From Citrobacter sp. Awk 4 (GTDB taxonomy: Bacteria; Pseudomonadota; Gammaproteobacteria; Enterobacterales; Enterobacteriaceae), in assembly GCF_028069725.1 (NCBI RefSeq), contig NZ_JANEWG010000019.1:18298-82297 (forward strand): a DNA stretch of 64,000 nt, in the 5' to 3' direction. Numbering within the stretch: the first letter of the stretch is position 1; every line of letters begins with the position of its first letter. The notes under the pieces were generated by a model. The model was not told where the DNA came from, did not search any database, and was given only the letters and a program-made list of their open reading frames with translations. The position numbers and the translations under genes are program-made. Below are positions 1 through 10,146 of the stretch, piece after piece.

Positions 1-730
1 TAAAACCGCTGGCAACCAGTTCACGCAATGCCTGCTGATGGACATTGCGTTTGAGGATCGGCAAACAGTACAGGTGTGGGCGAATACCGCCGACCAGCAT
101 GTGGTTGCGGTTAAACATCAAATGCTGAGGTGTAATTGTCGCCGCCAGCAGCTCGTTGCTATCGCGAACATACTCTGCCGCGTCTTTGGTCGTAATGTGC
201 TCGAACACCACTTTGAGCGCCGTCAGGCGCTGGCGTAATGGCTCCATGACGCTGTCGATAAAGCGAGCCTCGCGATCGAATATGTCGATCTCGGCATGAG
301 TGACTTCGCCGTGTACCAGCAGCGGCATCCCCAGTTTTTCCATACGTTCAAGAACGGGCATGATAGCGTCGGTGGACGTAACCCCGTGGCTTGAGTTGGT
401 GGTGGCATTGGCCGGGTAGAGTTTTGCGGCGGTGAAAACACCTTCATTGAAGCCGCGTTCAAGCTCATTGGGATCCAGACTGTCCGTGAGATAGCAAGTC
501 ATCAACGGTGTGAAATCATGACCTTGCGGTACCGCATCAAGGATGCGCTGGCGGTACGCGATGGCCGCGTCAACGGTAGTGACGGGCGGAGCCAGGTTAG
601 GCATCACGATCGCGCGACCATAGGTTTCGCTGGTGTAGGGCACGACTGTTTTTAACATGTCGCCATCACGAAGGTGAACGTGCCAGTCGTCTGGGCGGCG
701 GATCTTTAAAACCTGGGATGGTGCTGTCAT
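1..730 (-). CDS. pyrC: Dihydroorotase PyrC (partial, C-terminus outside window)
   Basis: Catalyses the reversible cyclisation of N-carbamoyl-aspartate to dihydroorotate, the third step of pyrimidine synthesis, in the cytosol. The reading frame is open from the ATG at 730 to the left edge, giving 243 of about 348 expected codons. Visible motifs are HLHLRD at residues 17-22 (two metal-binding His), AAKLYPAN near 103 (the Lys carboxylated between the two zinc ions), VHGEVT near 140 and FEHITT near 178 (further metal His). The catalytic Asp near 250 lies outside the window. The start is supported by a good ribosome site (GGAG) and by the N-terminus MTAPSQVLK, as in E. coli. A PurR-type operator sits 50 bp upstream. 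In E. coli the gene is also controlled by pyrimidine-dependent start-site switching; I did not map that here. Confidence 0.97.
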   Translation of the reverse strand, partial: MTAPSQVLKIRRPDDWHVHLRDGDMLKTVVPYTSETYGRAIVMPNLAPPVTTVDAAIAYRQRILDAVPQGHDFTPLMTCYLTDSLDPNELERGFNEGVFTAAKLYPANATTNSSHGVTSTDAIMPVLERMEKLGMPLLVHGEVTHAEIDIFDREARFIDSVMEPLRQRLTALKVVFEHITTKDAAEYVRDSNELLAATITPQHLMFNRNHMLVGGIRPHLYCLPILKRNVHQQALRELVASGF

Positions 731-779
731 CAATATGCTCCGGCTGAGGGATGGTCTTTTTGCCGGAAACAAAGGATAT

Positions 780-795
780 GCGGAAACGTTTTCGT
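780..795 (-). promoter_or_regulatory. PurR operator of pyrC
   Basis: The 16-mer GCGGAAACGTTTTCGT matches the PurR consensus ACGCAAACGTTTGCGT at 13 of 16 positions and is centred about 57 bp upstream of the pyrC ATG. PurR control of pyrC is established in E. coli; binding here is inferred from the match. Confidence 0.75.
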
Positions 796-802
796 TTGCA
801 CG

Positions 803-826
803 AAAAAAAAGGGCGCTAATGCGCCC
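803..826 (-). terminator. Rho-independent terminator of yceB
   Basis: Read on the minus strand, a GGGCGC-ATTA-GCGCCC stem (811-826) is followed by an eight-base T-run (803-810), starting nine bases after the yceB stop codon. Confidence 0.85.
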
Positions 827-834
827 TCTGAGTG

Positions 835-1395
835 TTAATTGGTGAACGGGATGACAATTTCACCCGGCTTCACCTCAATCCCTTTAGCATATTTTTTCGC
901 CAGCGCTTCGCCTTTGCTGCTGTCTTCCCGCAGAACATAGGCAGGTTGCTGATTAAAATAATTGCGCAGTGACTGGTTGAGATAAGGCATCAGCGTTTGT
1001 AATACCGACTGCATTTTCTCAGGCGTTACCGTGACGTCCACCACTTCCATCTCTTGCAGGAAAATCGCGCCTTTCTCTTTATTGAAGACCGGCAACGCTT
1101 TCAGTTTCAGTTTCATGGTGGCTTTTTGATTGCCAAACAATGAGCTCATATCGAGATTCGCATCGCCGGTGAGCGTCACTTTATTGGGCTCTTCCCGACC
1201 GATCTGACTGCTCAGATTGGAGAGCACAATATGCGCGTCGGCAACGCCGGGCAAGCCTATGTCTTTGGAAAAGTTATTCCGTTTCTCCAGTGCCTGGTTA
1301 ATCTCTTGTTCACTGATCGTGTACTGTGTGAGTTGATTACAGCCAACCAACAGGCCGCTAACTAATAACGCAGCGGCAAAAAAAATCTTTTTCAT
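835..1395 (-). CDS. yceB: YceB family lipoprotein (DUF1439)
   Basis: A 186-residue predicted lipoprotein, the same length as E. coli YceB. The start is placed at MKKIFF (1395), because it gives a compact signal peptide ending in the lipobox LLVGC with the lipidated Cys at residue 19. The open frame extends 21 codons further upstream, but that part lacks signal-peptide character. No Asp follows the Cys (the next residues are NQL), so outer-membrane sorting is expected. The mature part is a DUF1439 domain; its molecular role is not firmly established. The gene stands alone between divergently read neighbours and has its own terminator. Confidence 0.93.
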   Translation of the reverse strand: MKKIFFAAALLVSGLLVGCNQLTQYTISEQEINQALEKRNNFSKDIGLPGVADAHIVLSNLSSQIGREEPNKVTLTGDANLDMSSLFGNQKATMKLKLKALPVFNKEKGAIFLQEMEVVDVTVTPEKMQSVLQTLMPYLNQSLRNYFNQQPAYVLREDSSKGEALAKKYAKGIEVKPGEIVIPFTN

Positions 1396-1537
1396 GGGGT
1401 TCCTCAACATGATGCCCGTATTGTAATCCTGACACAAAGCAGCATGTGGCACCAGCACGCAACGTACCAGCAGAAAAAACCGAAATAATGGTCGCCTCGG
1501 GCAACCAACGTTATTTCAGCAACAAACCTGAAAGCGA

Positions 1538-2746
1538 TCAGGCACCCGGTTCCAGCATTCCGTTCGGGGTGCGTTTATGGCTAAATTGCCATCCCAGAGC
1601 CAGAAAAGTGATAACGCCGATAATCGACAGCATTATCCAGGGGAGTTCGGGTTGGGCCATGATTTTGCCCATATCGAACAACCAGCCGCCGCCGATATAG
1701 CCAATTGCCCCGCCGATGGCGAGTCCCAGTCGGCTAAAGCCCATATAGCTGCCGCGCGCACGCGCATCTGACAATGACGCGCTGAGCGTTTCGCGGGCCG
1801 GTTCAGCAATAATGGAACCGATATAGAATGTGCAAATCAGCGTGAAGAGTTGCTGCAAATTACTCACCAACCCAATAGGCAACATACTGAGCGACATTAA
1901 TAACAGGCCAGCCATCAACCGGTGTTCGAGGCGGAAACGTTTTTCACTCCACCGCGCAATGGGGTAGAGGAGGGTCAGGGAAAGGCACGCTTCAATGGCG
2001 TACATCCATTTTACGGCACCAGGGGAACCGGCAATATCATTGACCATGATGGGCAACATTAGCATCACCTGAACCGCCAGCATGTAATACCCCGCCAGCG
2101 TCAGAACATAAGTGACAAACCGTTTGTCCCGCATGACGCGGCCCATTCCTTCACGGACGGGGATACGCACGGTGGAAAGCTTCCAGGCCGGGAGCAGCCA
2201 GGCGTTGAACGCGGCGCAGAGAATAAACAGCACCGCGCCGGTCGCGCAGACCAGACGAAAATCATACTGTAACAGCCAGCTACCCAGTAATGCGCCAATC
2301 ACCGCGCCCGCGCTGTCCTGCATCATGAGCAAAGAGAAGAACCGTCCACGCTGTTCCGGGCGGATCAGTTTGACCACCAGCGCGGAGCGTGGCGGATCAA
2401 ACAGGGTGCCGCCCAGACCGGAAAGGAAGCAGGAAAACCACAACAGCCAGGGCTCCTGGGCAATGCCCATGGTGGCGAATCCGGCTGCGCGCATCAGCAT
2501 GCCGGTGACGATCATCGGTTTGGCACCAAAGCGGTCGGCAATGGCCCCGCCAAATATCCCCAACCCTTGTTGAATAAACTGGCGCAGCCCGAGCGCAATC
2601 CCCACCATGACGGCGGCCCATCCCATTTGATCGACAAATCGAATGGAAATAAGCGGGAACACGACAAAAAAGCCCAACACCACCAGCATATTATCGATGA
2701 GCAGGAAATATTTACCCAGGTTCCTCGCCTGCGAGACGCGCGACAT
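1538..2746 (-). CDS. mdtH: MFS multidrug transporter MdtH
   Basis: A 402-residue inner-membrane major facilitator superfamily protein, identical in length to E. coli MdtH (YceL), which is linked to quinolone efflux by overexpression work. Twelve hydrophobic segments can be followed. The MFS loop 2-3 motif appears as [12 protein letters not shown] around residues 66-77, and a second, weaker copy is expected in the C-terminal half. Proton-coupled export is the family mechanism; the natural substrate is not known. It is monocistronic and divergent from rimJ, with 236 bp between the two starts. Confidence 0.95.
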   Translation of the reverse strand: MSRVSQARNLGKYFLLIDNMLVVLGFFVVFPLISIRFVDQMGWAAVMVGIALGLRQFIQQGLGIFGGAIADRFGAKPMIVTGMLMRAAGFATMGIAQEPWLLWFSCFLSGLGGTLFDPPRSALVVKLIRPEQRGRFFSLLMMQDSAGAVIGALLGSWLLQYDFRLVCATGAVLFILCAAFNAWLLPAWKLSTVRIPVREGMGRVMRDKRFVTYVLTLAGYYMLAVQVMLMLPIMVNDIAGSPGAVKWMYAIEACLSLTLLYPIARWSEKRFRLEHRLMAGLLLMSLSMLPIGLVSNLQQLFTLICTFYIGSIIAEPARETLSASLSDARARGSYMGFSRLGLAIGGAIGYIGGGWLFDMGKIMAQPELPWIMLSIIGVITFLALGWQFSHKRTPNGMLEPGA

Positions 2747-2982
2747 TTCCCCTCCCGGGAAATAAAAGATGTGCGCCTTCTATTCTGCGGTGTCGTGGGG
2801 GCTTTTCCCACCCTCGCGGGGACAATATTTTTTTATCAAAAGTCCGTCTTGATAGAGAGATTTCATCAAAATGTGTGAATAATCGAAAAAATGGCTATTT
2901 GCACTTTTCACAGAGTGCGTGGCCGCAGGTATAGTAACGTTATCAGGGGTGTGAAGACGTTACGGGAAGGAGTGGGTATAGA

Positions 2983-3567
2983 ATGTTTGGCTATCGCAGT
3001 AACGTGCCAAAAGTGCGCTTAACCACCGACCGACTGGTCGTGCGTTTAGTGCATGAGCGTGATGCCTGGCGTCTGGCAGATTATTACGCAGAAAATCGTC
3101 ATTTTTTAAAACCCTGGGAACCCATTCGCGATGAAAGCCACTGTTATCCGTCAGGCTGGCAGGCGCGGCTGAGCATGATCGCTGAGTTTCATAAGCAGGG
3201 TACGGCATTCTATTTTGCGCTGCTCGATCCGGACGAAAAAGAAATTATCGGCGTGGCGAATTTTTCCAATGTAGTTCGCGGTTCGTTTCATGCGTGCTAT
3301 CTGGGGTATTCGATTGCGCAGAAGTGGCAGGGAAAGGGGCTGATGTTCGAAGCCTTAAGCTCGGCCATTCGTTATATGCAACGCACGCAACACATGCACC
3401 GGATAATGGCAAATTATATGCCGCACAATAAACGTAGCGGCGATTTACTGGCGCGACTCGGTTTCGAAAAAGAAGGGTATGCGAAAGATTACCTGTTGAT
3501 TGATGGGCAGTGGCGCGATCACGTGCTGACGGCGTTGACAACATCTGAATGGACCCCCGGACGTTAA
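2983..3567 (+). CDS. rimJ: Ribosomal protein S5 alanine N-acetyltransferase RimJ
   Basis: A GNAT-family acetyltransferase of 194 residues that modifies the N-terminal Ala of ribosomal protein S5 and, in E. coli, also acts in 30S subunit maturation. The acetyl-CoA-binding loop is visible as [10 protein letters not shown] near residues 115-125, preceded by the beta-strand ending GYSIAQKW. The C-terminal segment [21 protein letters not shown] is typical of the RimJ/RimL subgroup (quoted residues span the last 45 positions). The ATG at 2983 follows a GGAAGGAG ribosome site. yceH starts 26 bp downstream in the same direction, so cotranscription is likely. Confidence 0.95.
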   Translation: MFGYRSNVPKVRLTTDRLVVRLVHERDAWRLADYYAENRHFLKPWEPIRDESHCYPSGWQARLSMIAEFHKQGTAFYFALLDPDEKEIIGVANFSNVVRGSFHACYLGYSIAQKWQGKGLMFEALSSAIRYMQRTQHMHRIMANYMPHNKRSGDLLARLGFEKEGYAKDYLLIDGQWRDHVLTALTTSEWTPGR

Positions 3568-3593
3568 TCCTCTGAACGCGATGGAGAAAAACA

Positions 3594-4241
3594 ATGAAAT
3601 ATGAATTAACCGCCACTGAAGCGCGAGTGATTGGCTGTCTGCTTGAAAAACAGGTGACGACGCCTGAACAATATCCTCTGTCGGTGAACGGTGTGGTGGT
3701 GGCCTGCAATCAAAAAACCAACCGTGAACCGGTGATGAACTTATCGGAGCATGAGGTCCAGCAGCAGCTTGATAATCTGGTCAAACGCCATTTTCTGCGC
3801 ACGGTAAGTGGTTTTGGCAACCGCGTCACCAAGTATGAGCAGCGCTTTTGCAACTCCGAATTTGGCAATTTAAAGTTGAGCGCGGGCGAAGTCGCTGTTG
3901 TCACCACGTTACTCCTGCGCGGCGCGCAAACGCCGGGTGAACTGCGCAGTCGAGCCTCCCGTATGTATGAATTCAGCGATATGGCGGAAGTTGAAGCCAC
4001 GCTGGAGAAACTTGCTACCCGGGAGGACGGCCCGTATGTGGTGCGTCTGGCACGAGAGCCGGGTAAGCGTGAAAGTCGCTATATGCATCTGTTTTGTGGT
4101 GAGGTGGATGAACAGGCCGCCCCGGCGGATGAACCGCAGACGGGTTCTGCCGATCTGCATGCCCGCGTAGAGGCGCTGGAGAGTGAAGTGGCGGAGCTGA
4201 AACAGCGGCTCGATTCATTGCTGGCGCATCTGGGAGACTAA
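3594..4241 (+). CDS. yceH: YceH family protein (DUF480)
   Basis: A 215-residue DUF480 protein, the E. coli YceH family. It has two consecutive winged-helix-like domains (about residues 1-85 and 90-165) and a C-terminal coiled-coil tail from about residue 180 ([20 protein letters not shown] heptads). The opening [20 protein letters not shown] is characteristic. The fold suggests nucleic-acid or protein binding, but no specific function is established. It lies between rimJ and yceM, and its stop codon is one base before the yceM GTG, which suggests translational coupling. Confidence 0.93.
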   Translation: MKYELTATEARVIGCLLEKQVTTPEQYPLSVNGVVVACNQKTNREPVMNLSEHEVQQQLDNLVKRHFLRTVSGFGNRVTKYEQRFCNSEFGNLKLSAGEVAVVTTLLLRGAQTPGELRSRASRMYEFSDMAEVEATLEKLATREDGPYVVRLAREPGKRESRYMHLFCGEVDEQAAPADEPQTGSADLHARVEALESEVAELKQRLDSLLAHLGD

Positions 4242-4242
4242 G

Positions 4243-5166
4243 GTGAGAAAATTGCGGATTGGCGTGGTAGGGCTGGGCGGGATCGCGCAAAAAGCCTGGC
4301 TGCCAGTGCTGGGAACCTCCGGCGACTGGACGCTACAGGGGGCCTGGTCCCCATCACGGGAAAAAGCATTACGCATTTGCGAAAGCTGGCGGATACCTTA
4401 CGCCGACTTACTGGCGAATCTGGCGTCAACCTGTGACGCCGTTTTTGTTCACTCCAGCACGGCGACTCACTATGCGGTGGTGAGCGAATTACTGAATGCC
4501 GGGGTTCACGTTTGCGTTGACAAACCGTTGGCGGAAAATTTGCGCGACGCCGAGCAGCTGGTCGAACTGGCGGCCCGCAAAAAACTGACGCTGATGGTCG
4601 GGTTTAACCGTCGGTTTGCGCCGTTGTATCGCGATTTAAAGGCGCAACTCTCAACGGCGACCTCCTTACGCATGGATAAGCACCGCACTGACAGCGTGGG
4701 GCCGCACGATCTGCGTTTTACGTTGCTCGATGATTATCTGCACGTGGTCGACACGGCCCTGTGGTTGGCGGGGGGCGCATCGCAATTGAAAAGCGGAACC
4801 TTGCTGACTACCGATGCGGGGGAGATGCTGTACGCCGAACACCATTTCGCGGCAGAACAACTGCAAATCACCACCAGTATGCATCGACGTGCCGGGAGTC
4901 AGCGCGAATCTGTGCAGGCGGTAACCGATGGCGGCGTTTATGACGTGACTGACATGCGCGAATGGCGTGAGGAACGCGGGCAGGGCGTGGTGCATAAACC
5001 CATTCCCGGCTGGCAAACCACGTTAGAGCAGCGCGGATTTTCCGGATGTGCGCGTCATTTTATTGAATGTGTGGAAAATCAGACGGTTCCGGAAACAGCC
5101 GGAGAACAGGCGATTTTGGCGCAGCGCGTGGTGGAGAAACTGTGGCGCGATGCGATCAGCGAATAA
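4243..5166 (+). CDS. yceM: Gfo/Idh/MocA-family oxidoreductase YceM (MviM)
   Basis: A 307-residue NAD(P)-dependent dehydrogenase-like protein. The N-terminal Rossmann domain carries GVVGLGGIAQKAW (residues 7-19). The family 'EKP'-type motif is present as CVDKPLAEN near residue 90 and is followed by the C-terminal alpha/beta substrate domain. The start is GTG at 4243, one base after the yceH stop and inside a GGAG-type ribosome site. The substrate is unknown. The old name MviM comes from a Salmonella virulence screen and from its position before mviN (murJ). Two hairpins occupy the 167 bp before murJ. Confidence 0.93.
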   Translation: MRKLRIGVVGLGGIAQKAWLPVLGTSGDWTLQGAWSPSREKALRICESWRIPYADLLANLASTCDAVFVHSSTATHYAVVSELLNAGVHVCVDKPLAENLRDAEQLVELAARKKLTLMVGFNRRFAPLYRDLKAQLSTATSLRMDKHRTDSVGPHDLRFTLLDDYLHVVDTALWLAGGASQLKSGTLLTTDAGEMLYAEHHFAAEQLQITTSMHRRAGSQRESVQAVTDGGVYDVTDMREWREERGQGVVHKPIPGWQTTLEQRGFSGCARHFIECVENQTVPETAGEQAILAQRVVEKLWRDAISE

Positions 5167-5180
5167 AGTGTCGGTTTCTT

Positions 5181-5215
5181 CAGGTCTTCAGAATACGTCG
5201 GGTCTGAAGACCCTG
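5181..5215. repeat. Intergenic hairpin between yceM and murJ
   Basis: Ten-base arms GGTCTTCAGA (5183-5192) and TCTGAAGACC (5203-5212) form a perfect inverted repeat with a 10-base loop, starting 14 bp after the yceM stop. No T-run follows on either strand, so it is not a standard terminator; it may stabilise or process the yceM 3' end. Confidence 0.5.
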
Positions 5216-5234
5216 TAACATCTGGCGGTAGTAA

Positions 5235-6869
<1,635 letters not shown>

Positions 6870-6879
6870 CACCCGAAAT

Positions 6880-6931
6880 GATGCCTGATGGCGTTGTGCC
6901 TGTCAGACCTGTAAAACGCAGGTCTGACAGG
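6880..6931. repeat. REP-like palindromic element between murJ and flgN
   Basis: GATGCCTGATGGCG, typical of the start of enterobacterial REP units, is followed by a perfect 13-bp inverted repeat CCTGTCAGACCTG (6899-6911) / CAGGTCTGACAGG (6919-6931) with a 7-base loop. It sits between convergent genes, a usual REP location. Confidence 0.65.
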
Positions 6932-6951
6932 GGATGATTGCCAACCGACAA

Positions 6952-7374
6952 TCAGATAGAGATTTTTTTACCGCCGCGGTGGGAAGAGGACGTTTGACCG
7001 TTGGCACTATAAAGCGCCGGTTCCTGATGGGGCTTGAGCACGTCAAGCGCCTGTTGATTGCGTGCGATTTGCCCTTCCAGCAACCAGCCGTTGTGGCGGT
7101 TTTGGTCGCGAAGATGCTGCGTTTTTTCAGTAATAACCTGCCAGCGCTCGGCAAAATCATCATTTGCGCTTTTCTGCGCCGCTTGTTCATGGCGACGCTG
7201 TTGTTCCAGATAATCCAGAGTGGCCAGCAACGAGCTTTTTTCTTCTGTAATACGTTGTAAGTGGCTACCGTTAATCTGACCCGCAGAGAGGTGCTGCTGC
7301 TCGGCATCCATCACCGTTTTCAGGTCGTTGAGGATGGCCGTCATCTGATCCAGTATTTCTGACAAACGAGTCAT
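6952..7374 (-). CDS. flgN: Flagellar export chaperone FlgN
   Basis: A 140-residue cytosolic chaperone that binds the C-termini of the hook-filament junction proteins FlgK and FlgL and delivers them to the flagellar export gate. It is almost wholly helical with heptad-like spacing (MTRLSEILDQMTAILNDL at the N-terminus). The start is placed at MTRLSEI (7374), four bases after the flgM stop, which gives the Salmonella FlgN length; the longer open frame would overlap flgM. The C-terminal tail is Ser/Lys rich. It is cotranscribed with flgM, from the flgA class II promoter and from the sigma-28 promoter at 7736-7762. Confidence 0.95.
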   Translation of the reverse strand: MTRLSEILDQMTAILNDLKTVMDAEQQHLSAGQINGSHLQRITEEKSSLLATLDYLEQQRRHEQAAQKSANDDFAERWQVITEKTQHLRDQNRHNGWLLEGQIARNQQALDVLKPHQEPALYSANGQTSSSHRGGKKISI

Positions 7375-7378
7375 ACTT

Positions 7379-7672
7379 TTATTTACTCTGCAGGTAGCTC
7401 TGTGTTTCACGGATCAATGCGTCAGCAATTTTGCCGGTGTCCATTTTGAGTTCACCGTTACGAATCGCTGTTTTCAGTGCTTCAACGCGTTCCATATTGA
7501 TATCGCTGGAACCGGGCTGCATCAGCTTCGCCTGAGCATCGCTTAACGTCACACTGGTACTTTTAGTTGTCGATGTTTTTTCCTGACGCGTTTTTTGTAC
7601 CTGCGTGTCGCCGGTTTCGCGCGGTTGGACAGTGCTAACGGGTTTCAAAGGTGAGGTACGGTCAATGCTCAT
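7379..7672 (-). CDS. flgM: Anti-sigma-28 factor FlgM
   Basis: A 97-residue inhibitor of sigma-28 (FliA). It holds late flagellar transcription off until the hook is complete and FlgM is exported. The length and the start [16 protein letters not shown] match E. coli/Salmonella FlgM. The N-terminal half is low-complexity Thr/Ser/Lys rich, as expected of an unfolded export substrate. The C-terminal half ([14 protein letters not shown] onward) holds the sigma-binding helices. A clear sigma-28 promoter lies 64 bp upstream, so FlgM feeds back on its own synthesis. It lies between flgA and flgN. Confidence 0.96.
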   Translation of the reverse strand: MSIDRTSPLKPVSTVQPRETGDTQVQKTRQEKTSTTKSTSVTLSDAQAKLMQPGSSDINMERVEALKTAIRNGELKMDTGKIADALIRETQSYLQSK

Positions 7673-7735
7673 GTTATTTTCCTCATCGAGGGGTTGCGTT
7701 GTAGCGACCAGCTATCATCATTTCGTTGCTTATTT

Positions 7736-7762
7736 ATATCGGCAGCCACTTCAAAATCTTTA
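7736..7762 (-). promoter_or_regulatory. Sigma-28 (FliA) promoter of flgM
   Basis: On the minus strand TAAAGATT (-35), an 11-base spacer and GCCGATAT (-10) match the sigma-28 consensus TAAAGTTT-N11-GCCGATAA at 13 of 16 positions. It sits just after the flgA stop, as in E. coli. Confidence 0.88.
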
Positions 7763-7767
7763 ACGCA

Positions 7768-8427
7768 TTATAGATTAATAAGAATATTCCCATCAGGGTC
7801 GACGGTTCCATTGACCACCTGACCTGAGAGCATACGTACCCGCGCATTTTGCGCAACGGCGGCATTGTTCAATGCCTGACCTTCCGCATTGACGCTAAAT
7901 CCATCGCCGCTGGCGACCACCACCACGCGCTGACCGGCCTTTATTCGCCAGGACTGACGCAACTGGGTGAGCTGTATCGGCTGACCGGGGGCGAGATCGC
8001 GCAAACTGACAGCGTCCTGAATCTGATTGATATCCAGTACCGTGCGCGGCGGCAGTTGATCCAGCCTCCCGCGTTTTAGCGTCACGCTGGACGGGCCCAG
8101 TTTTCCACCCCGAGCGACGGGAACGGCGGCAACGACATAGTTGCCGGTCGCCTGGACGTTGACCTGCAGGTAACGTTTTTCATTGCCGCAGCGTGCCAGC
8201 ACGTTCACGTTACCCCATAATTTTGCGCTGCCTGGCACACTCAGCGCCGGTTGCTCACAATTCGCAGGCAACGTGGGTGATGTGCGAAGGGTGACGACCA
8301 CCTCATCGCTAAACCCCACCAGACGCGCCGAAAACCAGTCAGTCAGCTGCGTATTCAACTCCTGTGCCATCGACAACGGGCTGAAGAGCAGCGCCATCAC
8401 AGCGATTCCCCGTTTTAACGTTTGCAT
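7768..8427 (-). CDS. flgA: Flagellar P-ring assembly chaperone FlgA
   Basis: A 219-residue periplasmic chaperone that assists FlgI assembly into the P-ring. A Sec signal peptide is visible (MQTLKRGIAVMALLFSPLSMA, cleavage before QELN). The C-terminal SAF domain contains the conserved LRQSWRIKAGQRV and NARVRMLSGQVV segments. It is divergent from flgB, and the 158 bp between them contain the FlhDC box. flgM and flgN follow on the same strand, so the flgAMN operon is complete. Confidence 0.95.
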   Translation of the reverse strand: MQTLKRGIAVMALLFSPLSMAQELNTQLTDWFSARLVGFSDEVVVTLRTSPTLPANCEQPALSVPGSAKLWGNVNVLARCGNEKRYLQVNVQATGNYVVAAVPVARGGKLGPSSVTLKRGRLDQLPPRTVLDINQIQDAVSLRDLAPGQPIQLTQLRQSWRIKAGQRVVVVASGDGFSVNAEGQALNNAAVAQNARVRMLSGQVVNGTVDPDGNILINL

Positions 8428-8485
8428 CGTCCTCTCCCGCCTGTTGTAAGCAATGGCTGGATTTTACCTGTGTGCCGTCGCCATC

Positions 8486-8528
8486 AACGCAACAAATAGC
8501 GACGCATTTTGCGTTTATTCCGGCGATA
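8486..8528. promoter_or_regulatory. FlhD4C2 box between flgA and flgB
   Basis: A half-site AACGCAACAAATAGCG (8486-8501) fits the FlhDC consensus AAYGS-N2/3-AAATARCG. About 10 bp further is an inverted partner CGTTTATTCCGGCGAT (8512-8527). The arrangement of two inverted half-sites with a 10-11 bp spacer is the class II flagellar promoter pattern and should drive both flgAMN and flgB-L. Confidence 0.82.
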
Positions 8529-8585
8529 ACGCGCGCGTAATGAGATTTAAGCTGTCGGCTGAATTTTGTCATTTGCGGGGAAGAT

Positions 8586-9002
8586 ATGCTCGACAAGCTC
8601 GATGCCGCCTTACGTTTTCAACAAGAAGCGCTCAATTTGCGTGCCCAACGTCAGGAGGTGCTGGCGGCGAATATCGCCAACGCTGATACGCCGGGGTATC
8701 AGGCGCGAGACATGGATTTTGCCAGTGAACTCAAAAAAGTGATGGCGCAAGGAAGGGCCGAAACCAGCGGTGTTTCACTGGCGCTGACCTCTGCGCAACA
8801 CATCCCTGCCCAGACGCTGGCGTCTCCCTCTGCGGATCTTCTCTACCGTATTCCAGACCAACCTTCTCTCGATGGTAATACCGTCGATATGGACAGGGAG
8901 CGTACGCAGTTTGCCGACAACAGTCTGAAATACCAGATGGGGCTCACCCTCATGAGCAGCCAAATCAAAGGCATGATGAACGTGCTACAGGGAGGGAACT
9001 AA
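8586..9002 (+). CDS. flgB: Flagellar proximal rod protein FlgB
   Basis: A 138-residue rod subunit exported through the flagellar type III apparatus to form the proximal rod above the MS-ring. It shows the rod/hook family signature [15 protein letters not shown] (about residues 29-43). The C-terminal helix ending [10 protein letters not shown] matches E. coli. It has no signal peptide, as expected for flagellar export. It is the first gene of the nine-gene class II operon flgBCDEFGHIJ; flgC starts 3 bp after its stop. Confidence 0.96.
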   Translation: MLDKLDAALRFQQEALNLRAQRQEVLAANIANADTPGYQARDMDFASELKKVMAQGRAETSGVSLALTSAQHIPAQTLASPSADLLYRIPDQPSLDGNTVDMDRERTQFADNSLKYQMGLTLMSSQIKGMMNVLQGGN

Positions 9003-9005
9003 TCC

Positions 9006-9410
9006 GTGGCGCTGTTAAACATTTTCGATATTGCGGGCTCGGCGCTGACGGCGCAGTCCAAACGGCTCAACGTCGCCGCCAGTAACCTGGCGAACGCCGA
9101 CAGCGTGACGGGGCCAGATGGTCAACCGTACCGCGCAAAACAGGTCGTTTTTCAGGTTGATGCAGCACCTGGTGCAGCGACGGGTGGCGTGAAGGTGGCG
9201 GACGTCATTGAAAGCCAGGCGCCAGACAAACTGGTGTTTGAACCCGGCAACCCGCTGGCCGATGCTAACGGCTACGTCAAGATGCCGAATGTGGATACGG
9301 TTGGCGAGATGGTGAACACCATGTCGGCATCGCGCAGCTACCAGGCAAACGTCGAAGTACTCAACACCGTGAAGAGCATGATGCTTAAAACGCTGACACT
9401 TGGCCAGTAA
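9006..9410 (+). CDS. flgC: Flagellar proximal rod protein FlgC
   Basis: A 134-residue proximal rod protein, E. coli length. The start is GTG at 9006 ([14 protein letters not shown]). The family motif [15 protein letters not shown] is at about residues 26-40, and the conserved C-terminal helix ([18 protein letters not shown]) ends the protein. It assembles with FlgB and FlgF between the MS-ring/FliE and the distal rod FlgG. It is tightly spaced between flgB and flgD. Confidence 0.96.
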   Translation: MALLNIFDIAGSALTAQSKRLNVAASNLANADSVTGPDGQPYRAKQVVFQVDAAPGAATGGVKVADVIESQAPDKLVFEPGNPLADANGYVKMPNVDTVGEMVNTMSASRSYQANVEVLNTVKSMMLKTLTLGQ

Positions 9411-9421
9411 AGGAGGCGCGT

Positions 9422-10120
9422 ATGTCTATTGCCGTCAATATGAATGACCCGACCAACACGGGTGTCAAATCTACCAGTAGCGGTAGTTCGTTAACCGGGA
9501 GCAATTCCGCCGATCTGCAAAACAGTTTTCTGACACTGCTGGTGGCGCAGTTGAAAAACCAGGATCCGACCAACCCGATGGATAACAACGAACTGACCAC
9601 ACAACTGGCGCAGATCAGCACGGTCAGCGGCATCGAAAAACTGAACACCACGCTGGGGGCGATTTCAGGGCAGATCGACAACAGCCAGTCGATGCAGGCC
9701 AGCACCCTGATTGGTCATGGGGTGATGATTCCGGGCACCACCATTTTGGCGGGCAAAGGAACCGAAGAAGAGGCCATCACCACTACCACGCCGTTTGGCG
9801 TTGAGCTCCAGCAACCTGCCGATAAAGTCACCGCCACGATCACCGATAAAGACGGCAAAGTGGTTCGCACCATTGATATCGGCGGCCTGAAGGCAGGCGT
9901 TCACACCTTTACCTGGGACGGAACGCTCACCGACGGGACCACCGCACCGAACGGCTCCTACAACGTGGCGATCACCGCCAGCAATGGCAGTACACAACTG
10001 GTCGCACAGCCGTTGCAGTTTGCAATGGTACAGGGCGTTATCCGCAACAATGGCGGTAACACGCTGGATTTAGGGACTTACGGAACCACCACACTCGACG
10101 AAGTACGGCAGATCATCTAA
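9422..10120 (+). CDS. flgD: Flagellar hook-capping scaffold FlgD
   Basis: A 232-residue hook cap that sits on the growing hook and places FlgE subunits; it is shed when the hook is complete. The conserved N-terminal core FLTLLVAQLKNQDPTNPMDN (about residues 36-55) is present. The C-terminal half is the tudor/fibronectin-like beta region (TWDGTLTDGTTAPNGSY). A GGAGG ribosome site precedes the ATG at 9422. It lies between the proximal rod genes and flgE in the usual order. Confidence 0.96.
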   Translation: MSIAVNMNDPTNTGVKSTSSGSSLTGSNSADLQNSFLTLLVAQLKNQDPTNPMDNNELTTQLAQISTVSGIEKLNTTLGAISGQIDNSQSMQASTLIGHGVMIPGTTILAGKGTEEEAITTTTPFGVELQQPADKVTATITDKDGKVVRTIDIGGLKAGVHTFTWDGTLTDGTTAPNGSYNVAITASNGSTQLVAQPLQFAMVQGVIRNNGGNTLDLGTYGTTTLDEVRQII

Positions 10121-10146
10121 GCCTTCACACTTATCAGGAGTAAGAC

